Assembly: GCA_001689515.1 (NCBI GenBank) | Contig: LUJR01000024.1 | Location: 62,001-126,000 of the forward strand | Reading direction: 5' to 3' | Length of the DNA stretch: 64,000 nucleotides | Origin: Bacteroidales bacterium M7 | GTDB taxonomy: Bacteria; Bacteroidota; Bacteroidia; Bacteroidales; Muribaculaceae | In this document: positions 59,985 through 64,000 of the stretch, piece by piece | How the letters are laid out: each line of letters opens with the position of its first letter | How positions within the stretch are numbered: position 1 is the stretch's first letter | Made by a program: the position numbers and the translations under genes | Notes under the pieces: generated by a model | The model's input: only the letters and a program-made list of their open reading frames with translations | What the model was told of the DNA's origin: nothing | Database searches by the model: none

Positions 59985-61382
59985 TTGCCCAATAGAAATG
60001 ACATAGCACTGCGGACAGAGCTGGGACAACGATTGTCCCAGCGTCTGTCGCCTGTGCAGTTGCGCTTGGGTCGTCTGCTTGAGATGACCACCAACGAGGT
60101 GGAGGACGAAGTCCGCGCAGCCGTCGACGAAAACCCTGCCATAGAGGTAGTCGAGGATGCCGAGCCTATCCCGGTGAATGAGCCTGAGCGGCTCATACCC
60201 TACGCTTCAGGCGGCTATGACAGCGACTATACTCCGTGGGAGTCATTTCAGGAATCTCCCGTTGCCACCCTGCAAGAGCTCCTTGAACAGCAGCTCGGTG
60301 AACTTGACCTCTCGCCTGCTGACAGTGGGATAGCGCGGTATATCATAGGTAATATTGATGACAATGGCTATCTGACACGTTCGGTCGGGGCAATGGCGTC
60401 GGATATAATGGTGCACACCGGCGATGATGTCGACGATGCTGCTGTCAGCCGTATGCTTGGCGTGATCCAGCACCTTGACCCTCCGGGCGTGGGTGCACGT
60501 GACCTGCGCGAGTGCCTGATGCTTCAGTTGCAACGCCGTATGGCTGAAACCGGAGCACCCTCGGAGGCGTTGAAAAACGCCCTCACGATAGTGTCGGACC
60601 ACTACGACGAGTTTGCCCTGATGCACCTTGACCGCATAGCCTCACGCATGAAGCTCAGCGACGATGCCATGCGTGCCGCGTTGGAGCAGATACGCTCACT
60701 CAACCCCAAGCCCGGGGCAGCGGTGGCAGCTCCCGGATATACCGAGAGGGTCAATGTTGTGTCCCCTGACTTCGTTGTGGAAAATGATGGCAACCGCCTG
60801 ACAGTCACAGTGCCTAACCGCTTGCCCGAGCTGGCTGTGTCAGAGTCCTTTGCCATGGACGACACATCTGCTCTGACGCCGCACCAACGCAAAGAAGCTG
60901 AGGCTATGGCACCTTACCGCGATGAGGCAGCCACGCTTATCAAAGCGTTGAAACTCCGTCAGGAAACGCTTTTGGCTGTTATGAAAGCCATCACGGGCAT
61001 ACAGAAAGCATTCTTCCTGTCGGGTGACACGTTAGATCTCCGTCCGATGCTCCTCAAAGATATTGCAGCCCTGACAGGCTATGACATCAGCACGGTGTCA
61101 CGAGCCACTAACGGCAAGTATGTAGCCGCTCCGTCAGGGATTTATCCGCTGAAGATGCTGTTTAACGAGCGTGCCACAGATGACTCCGATGCTACAGTTC
61201 ATGAAATCATGGCTGCCTTGAAGGAGCTGATAGAGGGCGAGGACTCGCGCCGTCCGCTCAGTGACGATGCCATAGCCGATGCTCTTTCAGCTAAGGGGTT
61301 CAATATCGCCCGCCGCACCGTCACCAAGTACCGCGAACGCATGGGTATACCCACTTCACGTCTGCGCAGAGGGCTTTCGTGA
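59985..61382 (+). CDS. rpoN: RNA polymerase sigma-54 factor
   Basis: Sigma-54 of 465 residues. N-terminal activator-interacting region I (LSPVQLRLGRLLEM, then ENPAIEV), an acidic region II (about 60-90), the core-binding domain (about 100-280), and the C-terminal DNA-binding part with the RpoN box ARRTVTKYRERMGIP. No in-frame ATG precedes region I, so the TTG at 59985, four bases after the rfbC stop, is the likely start. It requires AAA+ activators, none of which is in the window. Confidence 0.94.
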   Translation: MPNRNDIALRTELGQRLSQRLSPVQLRLGRLLEMTTNEVEDEVRAAVDENPAIEVVEDAEPIPVNEPERLIPYASGGYDSDYTPWESFQESPVATLQELLEQQLGELDLSPADSGIARYIIGNIDDNGYLTRSVGAMASDIMVHTGDDVDDAAVSRMLGVIQHLDPPGVGARDLRECLMLQLQRRMAETGAPSEALKNALTIVSDHYDEFALMHLDRIASRMKLSDDAMRAALEQIRSLNPKPGAAVAAPGYTERVNVVSPDFVVENDGNRLTVTVPNRLPELAVSESFAMDDTSALTPHQRKEAEAMAPYRDEAATLIKALKLRQETLLAVMKAITGIQKAFFLSGDTLDLRPMLLKDIAALTGYDISTVSRATNGKYVAAPSGIYPLKMLFNERATDDSDATVHEIMAALKELIEGEDSRRPLSDDAIADALSAKGFNIARRTVTKYRERMGIPTSRLRRGLS

Positions 61383-61451
61383 TGCACAACATTTCATATC
61401 CACGACTCGTTAATTTAATAGATGAATCACATTGAGCGGAAACATAAACGT

Positions 61452-61536
61452 GTAGGGACATGCCGTGGCATGTCCGTTTGCAGCAATGTGACGATACCAA
61501 CGTGTATGATGCGGACATGCCACGGCATGTCCCTAC
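61452..61536. repeat. GTAGGGACATGCC palindromes, inverted pair
   Basis: Complete copies at 61452-61475 and 61513-61536 around a 37-base spacer, between rpoN and the PAP2-like gene. Confidence 0.85.
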
Positions 61537-61554
61537 AGCCTTTTTAATCGCGAT

Positions 61555-62163
61555 ATGAATAAGTTTTTTCTGGCAGTGTCTACGGTGTTCAGTCCTTTGC
61601 TGGTTCCGACCTACGGGATTATATTGGCGATGTCACTGACTTTCCTGGCTCTGTTGCCCCCAGCCACGCGTTGGCTTACAGTCGGGATGCTCTTTTTTAT
61701 GACCGCCGTAATCCCAGCCGGGTCGATTATGGTGATGAAGCGTCTCGGCATGGTCAGCGACCATTCGCTCAGTGACCGCAGCGAGCGCACACCTCCCTAT
61801 CTGATAAGTGCCGTGTGCTATCTCGCAGCCACTATATACCTTCTGAAAGTGCACTCGCCCGATTGGCTCTGGCTGTTTATCGCTGCTGCCATGGTGGCGA
61901 TGATAGTCAATGTGGTCATCACCAAATGGTGGAAGATAAGCGCCCACATGACCGCCATGGGTGGTTTTGTGGCTCTTCTGTGCCGCTTTCAGGTCTCTCA
62001 CATCGCCATATATGACATGCAGTGGTGGATTATCGGGGCGGTGGTGCTCACAGGCATTGTGGGTTCTGCCCGCATCTATCGCGAGAGGCATGACCTGTGG
62101 CAGGTGCTTGCCGGCACGGCATGCGGATTCATCTGCGTGTTTTTCATCACTATGATAAATTGA
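61555..62163 (+). CDS. PAP2-like membrane protein
   Basis: Inner-membrane protein of 202 residues with about six hydrophobic segments. ISAHMTAMGGF and RIYRERHDLWQVLAGTACGF resemble the second and third phosphatase motifs (SGH and R-x5-H) of the PAP2 lipid phosphatase superfamily. The first motif is weak (KRLGMVSDHSLSDRSERTPP). A lipid or polyprenyl phosphatase role is possible but unproven. It precedes purE by 23 bases. Confidence 0.7.
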   Translation: MNKFFLAVSTVFSPLLVPTYGIILAMSLTFLALLPPATRWLTVGMLFFMTAVIPAGSIMVMKRLGMVSDHSLSDRSERTPPYLISAVCYLAATIYLLKVHSPDWLWLFIAAAMVAMIVNVVITKWWKISAHMTAMGGFVALLCRFQVSHIAIYDMQWWIIGAVVLTGIVGSARIYRERHDLWQVLAGTACGFICVFFITMIN

Positions 62164-62186
62164 AATTACAATCTACATAAACCATT

Positions 62187-62693
62187 ATGAAGCCAATAGT
62201 TAGCATTATTATGGGGAGCACATCCGATCTCCCTATCATGGAGAAAGCTGCCAAGTTTCTCAACGACATGCAGATACCGTTTGAGATGAACGCCCTCTCG
62301 GCTCATCGCACTCCGGCTGCCGTGGAGAAGTTCGCCTACGAAGCCAAGGACCGCGGCATCAAGGTCATCATCGCCGCCGCAGGCATGGCAGCCGCCCTCC
62401 CCGGCGTTATCGCCGCCATGACTCCGCTGCCTGTAATCGGTGTGCCCATCAACTCCACTCTCGATGGCCGCGATGCCCTCTACAGCATCGTCCAGATGCC
62501 TCCGGGCGTGTCTGTAGCTACCATGGGTATCAACGGTGCCATGAACGCAGCCATCATGGCTACGCAGATCATAGCCCTCAGCGATGCCGATGTGGCAGCG
62601 CGTTTTGATGTGTACCGCAGCGGACTTGCTTCCAAAATAGAGAAAGCCAACGCAAGTCTTGCCGAAGTGCACTACGACTTCAAGACCAACTGA
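62187..62693 (+). CDS. purE: N5-carboxyaminoimidazole ribonucleotide mutase
   Basis: Purine synthesis enzyme of 168 residues (class I PurE), converting N5-CAIR to CAIR. The N-terminal IIMGSTSDLPIM loop with catalytic Ser/Asp, the SAHRTP motif with the catalytic His, and AAAGMAAALPGVIA are complete. It is followed by ispG after 33 bases. Confidence 0.95.
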   Translation: MKPIVSIIMGSTSDLPIMEKAAKFLNDMQIPFEMNALSAHRTPAAVEKFAYEAKDRGIKVIIAAAGMAAALPGVIAAMTPLPVIGVPINSTLDGRDALYSIVQMPPGVSVATMGINGAMNAAIMATQIIALSDADVAARFDVYRSGLASKIEKANASLAEVHYDFKTN

Positions 62694-62726
62694 TTCCGAT
62701 AACCACAAATCAACATTATCTCTCAT

Positions 62727-64000
62727 ATGCAACGGCGCGAAACCATCTCCGTCAGAGTCGGCGGTGTCAACATAGGCAGCAGTCATCCGATAGCACTCCA
62801 GTCGATGACCTCCACATCCACCATGGATACCGAGGGCAGTGTCAACCAGATACTCCGCATAGCGGCAGCCGGGGCTGACATCATCAGGCTCACAGCACAG
62901 GGTGAACGCGAGGCTGTCAATCTTGAGGAGATACGCCGATATGTGAGGGAGAAAGGGGTGGATGTCCCCTTGGTGGCTGACATCCACTTCAATCCGAGGG
63001 CTGCCTTTGCCGCGGCTCCGCGGGTGGAGAAGGTGCGCATCAATCCTGGCAACTTCGTCGACCCGGGACGCACGTTCAAGAAGTTGGAGTACACCGACGA
63101 GGAATATGCCGGCGAACTTGCCCGTATCGATGAAGCCCTCACTCCGTTTATAGAACTGTGCCGCGAACACGGCACTGCCATCCGCATAGGTGTCAACCAC
63201 GGATCGCTCTCTGACCGCATCATGAGCCGTTACGGCGACACACCCGAGGGAATGGTGGAGAGTGCCATGGAGTTTCTCCGCGTGATGGTCAAGAGGAATT
63301 TCCATGATGTGGTCATCTCCATCAAGGCGAGCAATGTGATAGTGATGACACGTACTGTCCGTCTGCTCGTGGAGGCTATGGATAAGGAGGATATGCACTT
63401 CCCTCTGCATCTCGGTGTGACCGAAGCCGGTGACGGTGAGGATGGGCGCGTCAAGAGTGCTGTGGGCATCGGCTCGCTGCTCCTTGACGGCATCGGTGAC
63501 ACCATAAGGGTGTCGCTCAGCGAAGAGCCTGAGGCTGAGATACCTGTAGCCAAGATGCTTGTGGATTATATCGCCACAGACCCGGTGAGACTTTCGGCTC
63601 CGAAGCGTGAGCGGCAGGTGCCGGCTGTTGTCGGTCTTGATATGACACAAGAGGAAGCAGCCACGATGGCTGACCGCGTGCTGTCGGTTGACTACTGCGG
63701 CTTTACGCCCGAAGAGGTCACTGTCCGCGCTGCCGTAGACCTCGGCACTCCGTTGCTGCGAGGAGAGGGTGATGCCGTAAGCATCACAGCCGACTGCATG
63801 ACCGCCGACCAGTGCCACAATTTGGCACTGTCAATCCTCCAAGCCACACGCTTACGTTTTTCAAAGACCGAGTACATCGCCTGTCCGAGCTGTGGCCGCA
63901 CCCTGTTTGACCTTCAGTCCACGCTCCGTGACATCAAGGCTGCCACCTCGCATCTCAAGCATCTGAAGATAGGTGTAATGGGCTGCATCGTCAACGGTCC
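62727..64000 (+). CDS. ispG: 4-hydroxy-3-methylbut-2-en-1-yl diphosphate synthase, 3' end cut off
   Basis: Iron-sulfur enzyme of the MEP isoprenoid pathway. From the ATG at 62727 the frame stays open to the window edge (424 codons). IALQSMTSTSTMDTEGSV, the TIM-barrel segments VADIHFNPRAA and RIGVNHGSLSDR, and the C-terminal cluster ligands in CPSCGRT and MGCIVNGP are visible. The insertion between barrel and cluster domain marks the long IspG form of Bacteroidetes, chlamydiae and plants. The end of the gene is outside the window. Confidence 0.95.
   Translation, partial: MQRRETISVRVGGVNIGSSHPIALQSMTSTSTMDTEGSVNQILRIAAAGADIIRLTAQGEREAVNLEEIRRYVREKGVDVPLVADIHFNPRAAFAAAPRVEKVRINPGNFVDPGRTFKKLEYTDEEYAGELARIDEALTPFIELCREHGTAIRIGVNHGSLSDRIMSRYGDTPEGMVESAMEFLRVMVKRNFHDVVISIKASNVIVMTRTVRLLVEAMDKEDMHFPLHLGVTEAGDGEDGRVKSAVGIGSLLLDGIGDTIRVSLSEEPEAEIPVAKMLVDYIATDPVRLSAPKRERQVPAVVGLDMTQEEAATMADRVLSVDYCGFTPEEVTVRAAVDLGTPLLRGEGDAVSITADCMTADQCHNLALSILQATRLRFSKTEYIACPSCGRTLFDLQSTLRDIKAATSHLKHLKIGVMGCIVNG

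Noticed and set aside
62166..63818. Minus-strand frame of 550 codons opposite purE and ispG
   Set aside because: It runs antisense to two clear housekeeping genes and is His/Arg-rich without any family motif; a by-product of codon bias in GC-rich genes.

Overview
The window looks like a chromosome segment of a gut Bacteroidales, most likely Muribaculaceae (the family is inferred). Evidence: SusC/SusD pairs with a hybrid two-component regulator, BspA-type leucine-rich repeat proteins, DUF3127 and DUF5063 proteins, arginine synthesis by the Bacteroides-type ArgF', pyruvate:ferredoxin oxidoreductase, and many promoters of the Bacteroidales form TTG-N19/20-TAnnTTTG. Coding DNA is fairly GC-rich, while spacers are AT-rich or packed with palindromes.

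Layout. 1-2923: end of a XerC/D recombinase, a candidate small RNA, a DUF3127 protein and a GT9 glycosyltransferase. 2916-14830 (minus): proC-proB-proA, then GNAT-argG-argC-argD-argF'-argB-argE' and argH, a full proline and arginine set. 14939-21851: GT2 glycosyltransferase, pyruvate:ferredoxin oxidoreductase, a spacer holding a very large inverted repeat, an MscS channel and a small outer membrane barrel. 22011-37849: a fructan (probably levan) utilisation locus with fructokinase, sugar permease, periplasmic GH32, a hybrid sensor/regulator with a sugar-binding domain, an unknown secreted protein, a lipoprotein GH32, a surface glycan-binding lipoprotein, SusD and SusC. 38068-42459: two tandem BspA-like proteins, a lipoprotein and an HdeD-like membrane protein. 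42641-53130: housekeeping genes (tsaB, yicC, gmk, nadD, DUF5063, lptG-like, ribBA, metX, lepA) and one broken yhcG-like gene. 53369-57602 (minus): two short-chain dehydrogenases, an Old Yellow Enzyme type oxidoreductase and a steroid 5-alpha-reductase homologue, a set that resembles the bile-acid/steroid reduction genes of gut Bacteroidales. 57683-64000: an ATPase with a nuclease-like C-terminus, a hairpin-dense noncoding stretch, rfbC, rpoN, a PAP2-like membrane protein, purE and the start of ispG.

The fructan locus reads as one pathway. The surface GH32 and binding lipoproteins cut and hold the polymer, SusCD imports oligosaccharides, the periplasmic GH32 releases fructose, the permease and fructokinase take it up and phosphorylate it, and the hybrid regulator senses the sugar and switches the genes on.

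The least expected feature is the repeat content. A palindromic element (GTAGGGACATGCC, two bases, GGCATGTCC) occurs at about fourteen places, often as inverted pairs with unrelated spacers, like REP/BIME elements. One pair of exactly 90 bases lies inside the coding sequence of a short-chain dehydrogenase and is translated in frame. Other repeat families (a MITE-like element with and without the palindrome pair, CGTCGGAGACG/CCCCATG hairpin composites, and 9-base tandem repeats) fill most other spacers. No CRISPR array, rRNA or tRNA gene was recognised.
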